In this document: one piece after another, positions 45,756 to 53,912 of the stretch
Position numbering within the stretch: position 1 is the first letter of the stretch
How the letters are laid out: each line of letters begins with the position of its first letter
Source of the DNA: Faecalibacterium sp. CAG:1138
GTDB taxonomy: Bacteria; Bacillota; Clostridia; Christensenellales; CAG-917
Direction: 5' to 3'
DNA: 64,000 bases
NCBI GenBank assembly: GCA_000434675.1
Contig: HF988645.1
Span: 1-64,000, forward strand
Notes under the pieces: model-generated
Told to the model about the DNA's origin: nothing
Seen by the model: the letters and a program-made list of their open reading frames with translations, nothing else
Database searches by the model: none
Program-made: the position numbers and the translations under genes

Positions 45756-46754
45756 TTATTTCAATTTTTCCAGCGTTTCGCGGACAAATTTTGCCCTCGC
45801 TACGTCACGTTCGTAAGCGGAAAGCTCCCTTCCGCCCTCCATAAGACACAGGTTTGCAGGCTGCGCGTTCAGAATAAGGCCGTCCAGCTTTTCGGTTGCC
45901 GTAATCGGCATAACCCCGAGCGAAATACCCATTTTCACGGTGGCCATGTGGTCCATAAATTCCTTGCTGGTCAGAACTCGCGCCGAAGTCAGCACGCCGT
46001 ACGCCCTGAAAACTTTGTCTTCGAAATTATACGGGCCTTCCGCCTCGAAAATCCTGTATCTGCACTCTGCCTCGTCCTCGGCGATTTTCAGAACAGCGTC
46101 CTTAACCCCCGACAGAATCTGCCCTTCGGTTACGCCCAGCGAACAGCTGTTGGAAATTTGGTACAACCTGCCTTCCGCGTCGCTGCCCTCGCCGTAAACG
46201 CCCCTTATCGTCAACCCCTTCTGCCCAAGAAGCCTTGCGACGTGCTTCATCTGGCCCGCCAAGGTTAGCGCCGGCAAAAACATCATACAGCTTGCGCGCA
46301 TGCCCGTGCCGAGGTTCGTTATGCAGCTCGTCAGATAGCCGAATTCGCTGTCGTAGGCAATGTCCAACCGCTCCGAAAGCCTGTCGTCGTAGGCGTTTAT
46401 GACGTCGTAACAATATTCGAGGTTCAACCCCTCCGCAATGCATTGCGCCCTGATATGGTCTTCTTCGTTGACCATAACGGAAACGCGGCCGTCTTTTTTG
46501 ATTATAACCGCGCCGATCTGATCGCGCGCGACCAGCCCTCGGCTTATGAGGTGTTTTTCAACCAAAGCGTTGCGCTCGAGCTCGCTGAGCTGCCCCATGT
46601 TGTAGAAATCGTACTCGAAGTCCGCAGCTTCCGTTGCGCCCTTCAAAATGACGTTGTAAACGCCCTCTCCGTAAAGCTTTTCGGGAAACGGCAGGCCCCT
46701 CACGTTCCTTGCGAGGCGCACCCTCGAGGAAGTTATAAGATATTTGCTATCCAT
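45756..46754 (-). CDS. mcsB: protein arginine kinase McsB
   Basis: 332 residues. Guanidino-kinase motifs: SSRVRLARN (about 9-17), NEEDHIRAQ (about 96-104), TNLGTGMRAS, RGVYGEGS. The active-site CPT of the family is CIT here. Marks proteins for ClpCP by arginine phosphorylation, activated by McsA. Its ATG overlaps the end of mcsA by 8 bases. Confidence 0.96.
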   Translation of the reverse strand: MDSKYLITSSRVRLARNVRGLPFPEKLYGEGVYNVILKGATEAADFEYDFYNMGQLSELERNALVEKHLISRGLVARDQIGAVIIKKDGRVSVMVNEEDHIRAQCIAEGLNLEYCYDVINAYDDRLSERLDIAYDSEFGYLTSCITNLGTGMRASCMMFLPALTLAGQMKHVARLLGQKGLTIRGVYGEGSDAEGRLYQISNSCSLGVTEGQILSGVKDAVLKIAEDEAECRYRIFEAEGPYNFEDKVFRAYGVLTSARVLTSKEFMDHMATVKMGISLGVMPITATEKLDGLILNAQPANLCLMEGGRELSAYERDVARAKFVRETLEKLK

Positions 46755-47097
46755 TGCGCTTACCTCCCGGACGTTTTCCTATATGCTTGCGGCGCCCCTG
46801 ACACTCCACGACGTTTTTCAGAATCTGCGCCCTGAAATGATCGTAGCAATCCGCGCAACCGACGTAAAGCGATTTTTGAATTTTCGAGAGCGGCGTGTGG
46901 CACGTAGGACAGCAATCCTCCTGCGGCAAAATCGCCTCAAGCTCGTCTGCGGTCAGAAGATTTCTGTCGGACATGGCGCAATACGCGCATACGGCAAGCT
47001 CGGCGATACGCCCGTCTTCGAAAACGACGTAACGCTTCACCGACGCGGGATGCGCTCCGCATACGTCGCAAAATCTCGGCAAATCAAAATAGCCCAT
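46747..47097 (-). CDS. mcsA: McsA, zinc-binding activator of McsB
   Basis: 116 residues from ATG-GYFDLPRF, with GAGGTG upstream. Two zinc-finger pairs (CDVC ... CAYC and CPTC ... CADC) then a basic C-terminus; the UVR region seen in longer McsA is absent, so it is short for the family (about 180). First gene of the operon, with no ctsR in front of it. Confidence 0.9.
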   Translation of the reverse strand: MGYFDLPRFCDVCGAHPASVKRYVVFEDGRIAELAVCAYCAMSDRNLLTADELEAILPQEDCCPTCHTPLSKIQKSLYVGCADCYDHFRAQILKNVVECQGRRKHIGKRPGGKRNG

Positions 47098-47126
47098 AAG
47101 CACCTCTTTATACTTTTCTAGGTTAT

Positions 47127-47155
47127 ATTGTACCACAAAGACGCGAAATATGCAA
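47127..47155 (-). promoter_or_regulatory. promoter of mcsA-mcsB-clpC
   Basis: Minus strand: TTGCAT (47150-47155), 17-nt spacer, TACAAT (47127-47132). No CtsR-type tandem GGTCAAA heptads are visible around it. Confidence 0.75.
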
Positions 47156-47162
47156 TAGGTTG

Positions 47163-47191
47163 TTGCAATTTTCGTTCGGATATTGTATAAT
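47163..47191 (+). promoter_or_regulatory. promoter of dinB
   Basis: TTGCAA (47163-47168), 17-nt spacer, TATAAT (47186-47191), back to back with the mcsA promoter. No complete LexA box (GAAC-N4-GTTC type) was found. Confidence 0.75.
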
Positions 47192-47223
47192 TTTATTATA
47201 CAATTTTCAAGGAGACAAATTCC

Positions 47224-48462
47224 GTGCCGAAACACGTTCTTCACTGCGATCTGAACAATTTTTACGCGTCCGTTGCCGTTTTGCTGGATCCGTCGCTTGC
47301 GGGCAAGCCCGTGGCGGTGTGCGGCGACCCGAAAAAAAGGCACGGCATAGTTCTGGCCAAATCCATGCCCGCCAAACTGAAGGGCGTTCAGACGGGCGAA
47401 GCGATATGGCAGGCGCAGAAAAAGTGTCCCGATCTGGTGCTCGTCGCCCCGCAATACGACAAATACGCTTATTATTCCAAAAAAGTGCGTGAAATTTACG
47501 CGCGTTACACCGACCGCATCGAATCCTTCGGCATCGACGAATGTTGGCTTGACGTCACGGGAAGCACCCGTCTTTTCGGCAGTCCCGAAAAAATCGCTTA
47601 CGAAATTAAAGAAGCCGTCAAAAACGAAATAGGCCTCACCATATCCGTGGGCGTAAGTTTCACCAAAGTTTTTGCCAAGCTCGGCTCCGACATGAAAAAG
47701 CCGGACGCCGTAACCGTTATATCTCCCGAAAATTTCAAGGAAAAAATATGGAAGCTCCCCGCTTCCGAAATGCTTTACGTCGGCAGACGCGTGGCCGAAA
47801 AGCTCGCCTTGCTCAATATCCACACCATAGGCGAACTGGCAAATGCCGACCGCTCTCTTCTGCGCGCGCATTTCGGCATCGTTGGGGACAAAATGGCAGG
47901 CAGCGCAAACGGCACAGACGATGAAGAAGTCAAACGCGCCGACGAAGTCCGCGTCCCGAAAAGCGTCGGGCACGGCACCACCGCCTCCCGCGACGTTAAA
48001 AATATCTCGGAAGCGAAAGCCATCGTTTTCGCGCTTTCCGAAATGGTGGCCACGAGGCTCAGGAAATACGGCCTCGACGCAGGCTGCGTTTCCGTCGGGA
48101 TAAGGCAGGCAAACATGCAGTCGTTCACCCGTCAGTGCACGCTTCCCGTCCCCACTCACGACTCGGGCGAAATTGCCAAAGCCGCCCTTAAAATCATCGA
48201 AGCAAACTACAATTTCAAAATTCCCGCAAGGACCATTTCCGTCTATACGTCAAAACTTTCCCCTATAGGGGAAAGTATGCAGATTACCCTTTTCGACGAC
48301 GAAAAAGCCGACAAAAAACGCGACAATCTCCTTAAAACCATCGACGACATACGCGAAAAGTACGGCTACAACACCGTGAAAAAGGCCATTCTGCTCTCCG
48401 GCGACGACATCGCGGGAAACCTGCACGAGGACGACGATTTTCTGCCTTTCAAAAAAGACTGA
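47224..48462 (+). CDS. dinB: DNA polymerase IV (Y-family)
   Basis: 412 residues from a GTG start 9 nt after AAGGAG. Catalytic Asp in HCDLNNFYASV (about 7-17) and GIDECW (the usual SIDE is GIDE), HhH region, little-finger domain, and a beta-clamp motif QITLF (about 352-356). Error-prone translesion synthesis. Its terminator lies inside the 3' end of the convergent ddl. Confidence 0.95.
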   Translation: MPKHVLHCDLNNFYASVAVLLDPSLAGKPVAVCGDPKKRHGIVLAKSMPAKLKGVQTGEAIWQAQKKCPDLVLVAPQYDKYAYYSKKVREIYARYTDRIESFGIDECWLDVTGSTRLFGSPEKIAYEIKEAVKNEIGLTISVGVSFTKVFAKLGSDMKKPDAVTVISPENFKEKIWKLPASEMLYVGRRVAEKLALLNIHTIGELANADRSLLRAHFGIVGDKMAGSANGTDDEEVKRADEVRVPKSVGHGTTASRDVKNISEAKAIVFALSEMVATRLRKYGLDAGCVSVGIRQANMQSFTRQCTLPVPTHDSGEIAKAALKIIEANYNFKIPARTISVYTSKLSPIGESMQITLFDDEKADKKRDNLLKTIDDIREKYGYNTVKKAILLSGDDIAGNLHEDDDFLPFKKD

Positions 48463-48465
48463 CCG

Positions 48466-49572
48466 TTATTTTTTTATATCGAACCCCTTAAGGATTGCGC
48501 TTTCAAAGCTTTTTTGCAATCCTTTTTTTCGCTCAAATTCCGCCCTCGCAAAAAGTACGGCTTCGTCCACCAGCTTTTCAAACGAAATGTCCGCAGCTTC
48601 CAGTAAATACGCCGACAAGCTTCCCGGGACGCTGTTGACTTCCCCGACGTAAAGCGTGCCGCCCGACAGCATAAAATCAATTCTGACAGGTCCCGAAAAT
48701 TCCAGTTCTTCGTATATCTTTTTTGCAATATTCTGCGCTTTTTCGGCGACGGCTTCAGGTATTTTCGCAGGAAATTCGCGCCCCGCTTCCTCCAGACCGC
48801 CCTTTTCGCCCGCAAGATATTTGTCGGCAAAGTCGAATATTTCGCCCTTAAAAACCGGCCTTTCCACGGGACTGACCGCAACGCTTCCGTTAATCGTTCT
48901 CATCGCCGCAACGTTAAGCTCCGTAAAATTTTCCAGACACTTTTCCAAAAGCACCTTTTCGGAAAACACAAAAGCGACTTTTGCGGCCTCGCCCGCCTGT
49001 TTTTCGTCCTTTGCTATTTTCACGCCGATGCTGCTGCCGAGATCCACCGGCTTTACGATAAGCGGATAGCCGATTTTCTCTTCTGCCTCACAAAGCTTTT
49101 CGGAAAAATTTTTTTCGGTCGCAAGAACTGCGGGAACGACGTCGAGCCCCAACCCCGAAAACACGATTTTCGAAAGATATTTATCCATCGAAACGGCGGC
49201 CGCAAGCGGCTTTGCCGAAGTGTACGGAACGAGCGTCGTTTCAAAATAACCCGCCAGATTCCCGTTTTCGCCGTCGCCGCCGTGGCAACAATTCAAAACG
49301 CAATGAACCTTCACGGTTTTTTTGGAGAGCGCGTTTTTGCAAATTATCATATTCCCGTCGGAAAAAGTGACGATTTTTGCGTTTTTTCGGTCGAAATCCG
49401 CATATTCCGACACTTCGAACGTTCTTCCCAAATAGAATCTATCCCCCGAATAATACACGGGATAAAGCTTATATTTTCCTTTGTCCGCTGCCGCCGCGGC
49501 CTGCATTGCCGTGATGACGCTGACGTCGCTTTCGGGCGAATTTCCCCCGAAAATTATAACAAGATTTTCCAT
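48466..49572 (-). CDS. ddl: D-alanine--D-alanine ligase
   Basis: 368 residues, ATP-grasp fold. N-terminal IIFGGNSPESDVSV, HGGDGENGN (about 97-105), KPVDLGSSIGV (about 174), EVNSVPGSLS at the end. Makes the D-Ala-D-Ala of peptidoglycan. Follows murF, its pathway successor, by 10 bases; last gene of the FMN-riboswitch transcript. GAGGTGG before the ATG. Confidence 0.95.
   Translation of the reverse strand: MENLVIIFGGNSPESDVSVITAMQAAAAADKGKYKLYPVYYSGDRFYLGRTFEVSEYADFDRKNAKIVTFSDGNMIICKNALSKKTVKVHCVLNCCHGGDGENGNLAGYFETTLVPYTSAKPLAAAVSMDKYLSKIVFSGLGLDVVPAVLATEKNFSEKLCEAEEKIGYPLIVKPVDLGSSIGVKIAKDEKQAGEAAKVAFVFSEKVLLEKCLENFTELNVAAMRTINGSVAVSPVERPVFKGEIFDFADKYLAGEKGGLEEAGREFPAKIPEAVAEKAQNIAKKIYEELEFSGPVRIDFMLSGGTLYVGEVNSVPGSLSAYLLEAADISFEKLVDEAVLFARAEFERKKGLQKSFESAILKGFDIKK
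48490..48529 (+). terminator. terminator of dinB inside the ddl reading frame
   Basis: AAGGATTGC (48490-48498) pairs with GCAATCCTT (48516-48524), followed by seven T residues. It lies on the coding strand of dinB but within the last codons of the opposite-strand ddl. Confidence 0.8.
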
Positions 49573-49582
49573 AAACCACCTC

Positions 49583-51088
49583 TTAATCGTAGTTGTCGGG
49601 AAGGTCGTTTGAAAAAAGCACGACGTCCCCCGTTTTCAAAACGCTAAAAAACGCCTTTTCCGCCTCCGACAGTCCGTTAAATCGAAAATAGCTTTTGAAG
49701 TTTTCGGCCATAAGTCCCTTTTCGACGAAGTCCGACGTCCTGCCGCCGGTCAGAATCACGACGTCCGCCGCGTGCGCCAGAAGCTTTCCGAAATCAACGT
49801 TCTCCTCTTCTTCCTTTTTGCCAAGCTCCACGAGGCCGGGGGTTACCGCCACCTTTCTGCCGCCGAACATTTTAAGGACCTCCAACGCCGCGCGCACGCC
49901 CTTGGGGTTTGCGTTGTAACTGTCGTCGATGACGGTGATGCCGCCTCGTTTTTCCACCGACAGACGGTGCGGAAGCGGCTCGAGTTTTTTTACGGCCGCC
50001 GCAACCTGCCCTTCGCTTACGCCGAGATTTAATGCCATTACCGCCGCAAGCGCGACGTTTTCGGCGTTATGCCGCCCGAGAAGCGGCGTTTGGAGCTGCA
50101 ATTTTTTACCGCCGACGTCAAGAGTGAAGGTCGTTCCGTTTTCGGTCAGAATGACGTCCGTAACAAAAAAATCCCTATTAAAAACCGAAACTTCGGCGTC
50201 TACGCTCAAATCGTCCAGATCTCTCGACACGATTTTTCCGCCGCGAGGAACACAGCGTGCCAGCGCGCCTTTTTCGTTCATTATATTTTCAAGCGACAAA
50301 AAAGTTTCCAGATGCTGCGGCGCAATGCCAGTTATAACTCCGTGCTTCGGCCGCGCTATGCGGCACATTTCCTCTATATCACCCGTTTTTCTCGCGCCCA
50401 TTTCCACCACGAAAATTTCGGTATCCTGCGGCATATTTTTCACCGACAGCGAAAGCCCCATCGGAGTGTTGAAATTTCCGACGGTTTCGTACGTTCTGTA
50501 TTTTTCCGAAAGGATTTTTGCAAGATAGCTTTTCACCGAGGATTTTGCGTAGCTGCCCGTCACGCCGACCACCACGGCGCCCGACTCCTTTATTATCTTT
50601 GCGGTTTTTTTTACGAACGATTTTTTAACCGCCGATTCAAGCGGCGCCGTCAGCAAAAGCGCCAGCATCAAATTCGGGAGCGACATGAGGGGAAGCGCAA
50701 CCGCGGCCGCATAAAACGCGTCGCCGAGTGCGACGAAAAACAAAGCGCCCTCCGCCGCGGCTATAACCGCTTCGGTGATCATCAGCCTCGTCCCACGCTT
50801 GGTAAAACGGAAAGATTTCAAAAACTTCGCCCTATTTTTCAGCGCCAAAGCGGCGAAAAATGCGGCGAACGTCAAAACGACAGCGGTCAAAAAATGCGGT
50901 AAAATCAGCAATATCAGGCAAAAAATCGTCAAAATCGCATAATATTTCACCACAAAATCGCGCGCTTTTTTGTTGGTCTTCAAAAAACCGTACGGCTTGT
51001 AGCCCGCAATCTGCGCGGCGTACGCCGGCGCCGTCGCCGCATACACCGACGCCGCGACCGTCAAAATCACGAACAGATATTTTTCCAT
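49583..51088 (-). CDS. murF: MurF-type Mur ligase with an N-terminal membrane domain
   Basis: 501 residues. About 150 residues of membrane helices (6-25, 48-85, 105-150) replace the usual MurF N-terminal domain, followed by the Mur ligase core: TGSYAKSSVKS P-loop (Gly of GK is Ala), NFNTPMGLSL, VVEMGAR, DDSYNANP. Expected reaction: adding D-Ala-D-Ala to the UDP-MurNAc-peptide, supported by ddl next to it. Two adjacent ATGs (51091, 51088) follow GGGAGG; the second has better spacing. A CapB-like poly-glutamate ligase is less likely. Confidence 0.85.
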   Translation of the reverse strand: MEKYLFVILTVAASVYAATAPAYAAQIAGYKPYGFLKTNKKARDFVVKYYAILTIFCLILLILPHFLTAVVLTFAAFFAALALKNRAKFLKSFRFTKRGTRLMITEAVIAAAEGALFFVALGDAFYAAAVALPLMSLPNLMLALLLTAPLESAVKKSFVKKTAKIIKESGAVVVGVTGSYAKSSVKSYLAKILSEKYRTYETVGNFNTPMGLSLSVKNMPQDTEIFVVEMGARKTGDIEEMCRIARPKHGVITGIAPQHLETFLSLENIMNEKGALARCVPRGGKIVSRDLDDLSVDAEVSVFNRDFFVTDVILTENGTTFTLDVGGKKLQLQTPLLGRHNAENVALAAVMALNLGVSEGQVAAAVKKLEPLPHRLSVEKRGGITVIDDSYNANPKGVRAALEVLKMFGGRKVAVTPGLVELGKKEEEENVDFGKLLAHAADVVILTGGRTSDFVEKGLMAENFKSYFRFNGLSEAEKAFFSVLKTGDVVLFSNDLPDNYD

Positions 51089-51777
51089 CATCCTCCCACG
51101 AAAGCCTTGAACACGGGCAAAAATTTCGCGCTCTGCTCCACAAAGCTGAAATGCCCCGCGTCCTCCAGCCAAAAGAGCGCCGACCGCTTTATTTTCCGCT
51201 TGAGCGTTCTGGCCATATACGGCTTGGTTACGTCGTCTTTTTTACCCCAGAATATGGCCGTCGAAGCCGAAACGTGCTTAAGAAGCGGCGTCTGATCGTA
51301 GTTTACGACGTTGACGAAGGTCTTTTTCATAGGGCCGGAAAGCGCCTGATAGTCCTTGCTGCCCTTTGCCTCTCGCCCGAATTTTTTCATTATTTTCGCA
51401 GAGAGCACCTTAAGATAATATCTCGGTCCTCTCCTCGGCCTGACGCCCGCCGAATCCACCAGCACGAGCTGCGAAACGACCTCGCCGTGCTTTGCCGCAA
51501 TCTCTATGGCCACGCGCCCGCCGAAAGAATGTCCGACGATAACCGCTTTTTTTATGCCCAAGGCCGACATAAGCTCCATAACCCCTCGGGCGTAGTCGCC
51601 GACGGTCAGCGGACAGTCCGGATGCGGCGAGGAGCCGAAGCCGTAAAGATCGACCAGAACGTTGCGATAGCCCCTCATCTTGTTTGCGACAAATAAAAAG
51701 GCCGAGGCGTCACTGCCCCAGCCGTGTAAATATACTATTGTTTTTTGGCCGTCGCCGACCTGAACGTAGCTTAAAAT
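51088..51777 (-). CDS. alpha/beta hydrolase, probable AUU start
   Basis: 229 residues if initiated at ATT (51777). The first ATG (51678) would leave 196 residues and cut off the oxyanion-hole motif YLHGWG (16-21), an essential part of the fold. GGAGG lies 6 nt before the ATT and overlaps the rimI stop; no ATG, GTG or TTG exists in frame before the fold. Nucleophile GHSFGG (Ser84), Asp in WGKKDD, His in AGHFSF. Substrate unknown. Lies between rimI and murF. Confidence 0.8.
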   Translation of the reverse strand: MLSYVQVGDGQKTIVYLHGWGSDASAFLFVANKMRGYRNVLVDLYGFGSSPHPDCPLTVGDYARGVMELMSALGIKKAVIVGHSFGGRVAIEIAAKHGEVVSQLVLVDSAGVRPRRGPRYYLKVLSAKIMKKFGREAKGSKDYQALSGPMKKTFVNVVNYDQTPLLKHVSASTAIFWGKKDDVTKPYMARTLKRKIKRSALFWLEDAGHFSFVEQSAKFLPVFKAFVGG

Positions 51778-51787
51778 GTTGCGCCTC

Positions 51788-52228
51788 CTAAAATTGCAGT
51801 TGATATATCAAAGCGTCATAGGTGTTCTGATAATACTTTTTTCTGGTAGCGACGTATTTGAAGCCCAGGCTTTCGTAAAGCCTTATTGCCGCGTCGTTGT
51901 TTTCGCGTACCTCGAGGGAAACCAGCATAACGCCGCGCTCTTTTGCCGCCGAAAGCACAACGTTCAGAAGCTTTCTTGCAATCCCCTGCCTGCGGTATTC
52001 CGGTCTGACGGCAACGTTTGAGATGTCCGCCGCCTCGAATATGACGTAAATCGCGACGTAGCCGACGACCTTATCCCCGTCTTTTGCGAGGACGTAGGAA
52101 ACAAGCGGATTGTCCGCGTCGTCCGAAAACGCCGACCTCGGCCACGGATCTTCGGGAAAGCACAGCTTTTCGGTTTCGTACACGCCGTCGACTTCCGCCC
52201 TGTCCAGCCCGAACTTATAAGTTACCAC
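51788..52228 (-). CDS. rimI: ribosomal protein S18-alanine N-acetyltransferase RimI-like
   Basis: 146-residue GNAT acetyltransferase. Acetyl-CoA loop RRQGIARKLL (about 79-88), then LEVRENNDAAIRLYESLGF. Position directly after tsaB is the standard tsaE-tsaB-rimI order. GTG start with GGGAGG 9 nt upstream; it overlaps tsaB by 14 bases. Confidence 0.93.
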   Translation of the reverse strand: MVTYKFGLDRAEVDGVYETEKLCFPEDPWPRSAFSDDADNPLVSYVLAKDGDKVVGYVAIYVIFEAADISNVAVRPEYRRQGIARKLLNVVLSAAKERGVMLVSLEVRENNDAAIRLYESLGFKYVATRKKYYQNTYDALIYQLQF

Positions 52229-52802
52229 GTTCTTCGGCCTCCCTTTCCGCCTGAGATTTCCTCAGGTACAGCGGCATCAGCTTTTTGGCGGTCTGATTTT
52301 TTTCGGCTTTATCCTTTATAACCGCCGCCAGTTTCGAGGCGTAAGTGCGGTCCACGGTTCTGAAAACCTTTTCCGATTTATCCTCGTCCGCCTGCACTTT
52401 TTCCATATACCCGGTTTCCGAGATAACGCCGCCCGTAACTTTTGCGAAATAATAGTTGCCGTGCAAAGCGTCAATAAGACAAAGAGCGTCCTTTTTCCCG
52501 TAAGCCATAGCCTCGAAGGCGTTCACGTCCACAAGCTCGGCTCCGCCTCCGTAAGAAAGCGCGTTTGCGGTGGAAACGCCTATCCTTATCCCCGTGAAGC
52601 TTCCCGGCCCCGTTACCGAACTTACATATTCTATGTCTGAGACCGTAAGGTTGTTACGCTCCAAAAGCTCGTCGGCAAGCTCCAGAATTTTGGAATTGTG
52701 CGAACGCTTATCCCCCGACGATATAATATAGTCGGTTTTCTCGCCCGAAATAAGCATAACGAGCAAATCTTCGGAGGTGCTGTCAAATATCAGTGCTTTC
52801 AT
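52215..52802 (-). CDS. tsaB: tRNA t6A biosynthesis protein TsaB
   Basis: 195 residues, ASKHA fold. N-terminal ALIFDSTSEDL and the signature GPGSFTGIRIG (about 66-76). Scaffold of the TsaBDE complex that makes t6A at position 37 of ANN-decoding tRNAs. The ATG overlaps the end of the ribU::tsaE gene by 20 bases. tsaD is not in this window. Confidence 0.95.
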   Translation of the reverse strand: MKALIFDSTSEDLLVMLISGEKTDYIISSGDKRSHNSKILELADELLERNNLTVSDIEYVSSVTGPGSFTGIRIGVSTANALSYGGGAELVDVNAFEAMAYGKKDALCLIDALHGNYYFAKVTGGVISETGYMEKVQADEDKSEKVFRTVDRTYASKLAAVIKDKAEKNQTAKKLMPLYLRKSQAEREAEERGNL

Positions 52803-53838
52803 TTATCTCAAACTCCCTTTCCGTGTCGGACACGGCTTTAACCGAAACGTATAATCTTTTTTCAGGCAAATCGGAAATCTTGTTCCATTCTATCACGCTG
52901 ACACCGTCCGAAAACAGCTGCTCCTCGAAACCCAGCTCCGACAGTTCCTCTTCGGACTCTATGCGGTACATATCGAAATGATACAGCTTGAAGCGGTCGC
53001 CCCGATATTCGTTCATAATTGTGAAAGTCGGACTGGTAACCGTTTCCGTAACGCCCAAGGCTTTGAAAAGACCTTTTGTGAAAGTGGTTTTCCCGGCGCC
53101 CAGATCTCCGTCCAGCAAAACGACTTCGCCCGCCGTAAGGTTTTTCGCAACCGTTTCGGCAAGCTTGTAGGTATCTTCCACGCTCTTCGACAAAAAGACC
53201 TTCGGGATAGGGTTAATTTCGGATTTTTCCTCTTGTTCGGTTTCGGGTGCAGATTGCAGTTTCATATCTTTGCCGCCTTTTTCCTTGTGGCTTTCCGCCC
53301 ATACCTTGTCGAACAGCCTGTGCGTGTTTTTGTAAAGAAGCAACGTGAGCGCGCAGTTTATCGTAGGCTTAATGAGGTTGAACAGCGCGATATAACCCAA
53401 AAAGTCCTTGACGATTACCTCCCTCGGCACTTTCATGTAAAGCGGGGTTATGAGGACGTTCCAGAGCGTCATTTCGACTATCCAGAAAAGTATGCCCGTG
53501 CCCATGCCGGTAAGAGCCGACTTTAAGGTTCTTTTCCTCTTGTAAAACAGACCGACGATGACCATGAATCCGCCCGTCGACAAAACGTGCATCACGAAGC
53601 CGATAACGCCGTTACCCCCAAGCGCAAACGCCTGAAGCAAACTGCCCGCAACAGTCATGATAAGCGCCGACGGCACGCCGTATAAAAACGCCGCGATTAT
53701 AATCGGTACGTCCGCCGCGTCGTACTCCAGAAACGGAACCGCCGGCAGAAGCGGAAAATGAATAAGGCTGACGAGCACTATGCTCATCGCCGTCAGAACG
53801 GCTATGCCGCAAAGCTTTTTTGTGGAAAGAGTTTTCAT
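52783..53838 (-). CDS. RibU-TsaE fusion: riboflavin ECF S component joined to t6A ATPase
   Basis: 351 residues from ATG-KTLSTKK (GGAG 7 nt upstream). Residues 1-180 are RibU: six helices and FLEYDAADVP (37-46). An acidic linker (about 181-212) leads to TsaE (213-351): Walker A GDLGAGKT (244-251), SPTFTIMNEY, HFDMYRI, VIEWN. No stop or frameshift separates the halves. Met192 (53265) preceded by AAGGCGG could also start a free 160-residue TsaE. Controlled by the FMN riboswitch upstream; overlaps tsaB. Confidence 0.93.
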   Translation of the reverse strand: MKTLSTKKLCGIAVLTAMSIVLVSLIHFPLLPAVPFLEYDAADVPIIIAAFLYGVPSALIMTVAGSLLQAFALGGNGVIGFVMHVLSTGGFMVIVGLFYKRKRTLKSALTGMGTGILFWIVEMTLWNVLITPLYMKVPREVIVKDFLGYIALFNLIKPTINCALTLLLYKNTHRLFDKVWAESHKEKGGKDMKLQSAPETEQEEKSEINPIPKVFLSKSVEDTYKLAETVAKNLTAGEVVLLDGDLGAGKTTFTKGLFKALGVTETVTSPTFTIMNEYRGDRFKLYHFDMYRIESEEELSELGFEEQLFSDGVSVIEWNKISDLPEKRLYVSVKAVSDTEREFEINESTDI

Positions 53839-53872
53839 AGTTAATCTCCGAAAAGAAATTAACAAAACGACT

Positions 53873-53906
53873 TCGAAAAAAATTTAGCCCGCAAAAAATG
53901 CGGGCG
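53873..53906 (-). terminator. terminator of the FMN riboswitch
   Basis: Minus strand: GCCCGCA / TGCGGGC, small loop, then TAAATTTTTTT, between the aptamer and ribU::tsaE. Confidence 0.88.
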
Positions 53907-53912
53907 TTGAAA

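Noticed and set aside
47160..47223. LexA box at dinB
   Set aside because: Only half-site-like CGTTCG is present; the partner half at the right distance is missing.
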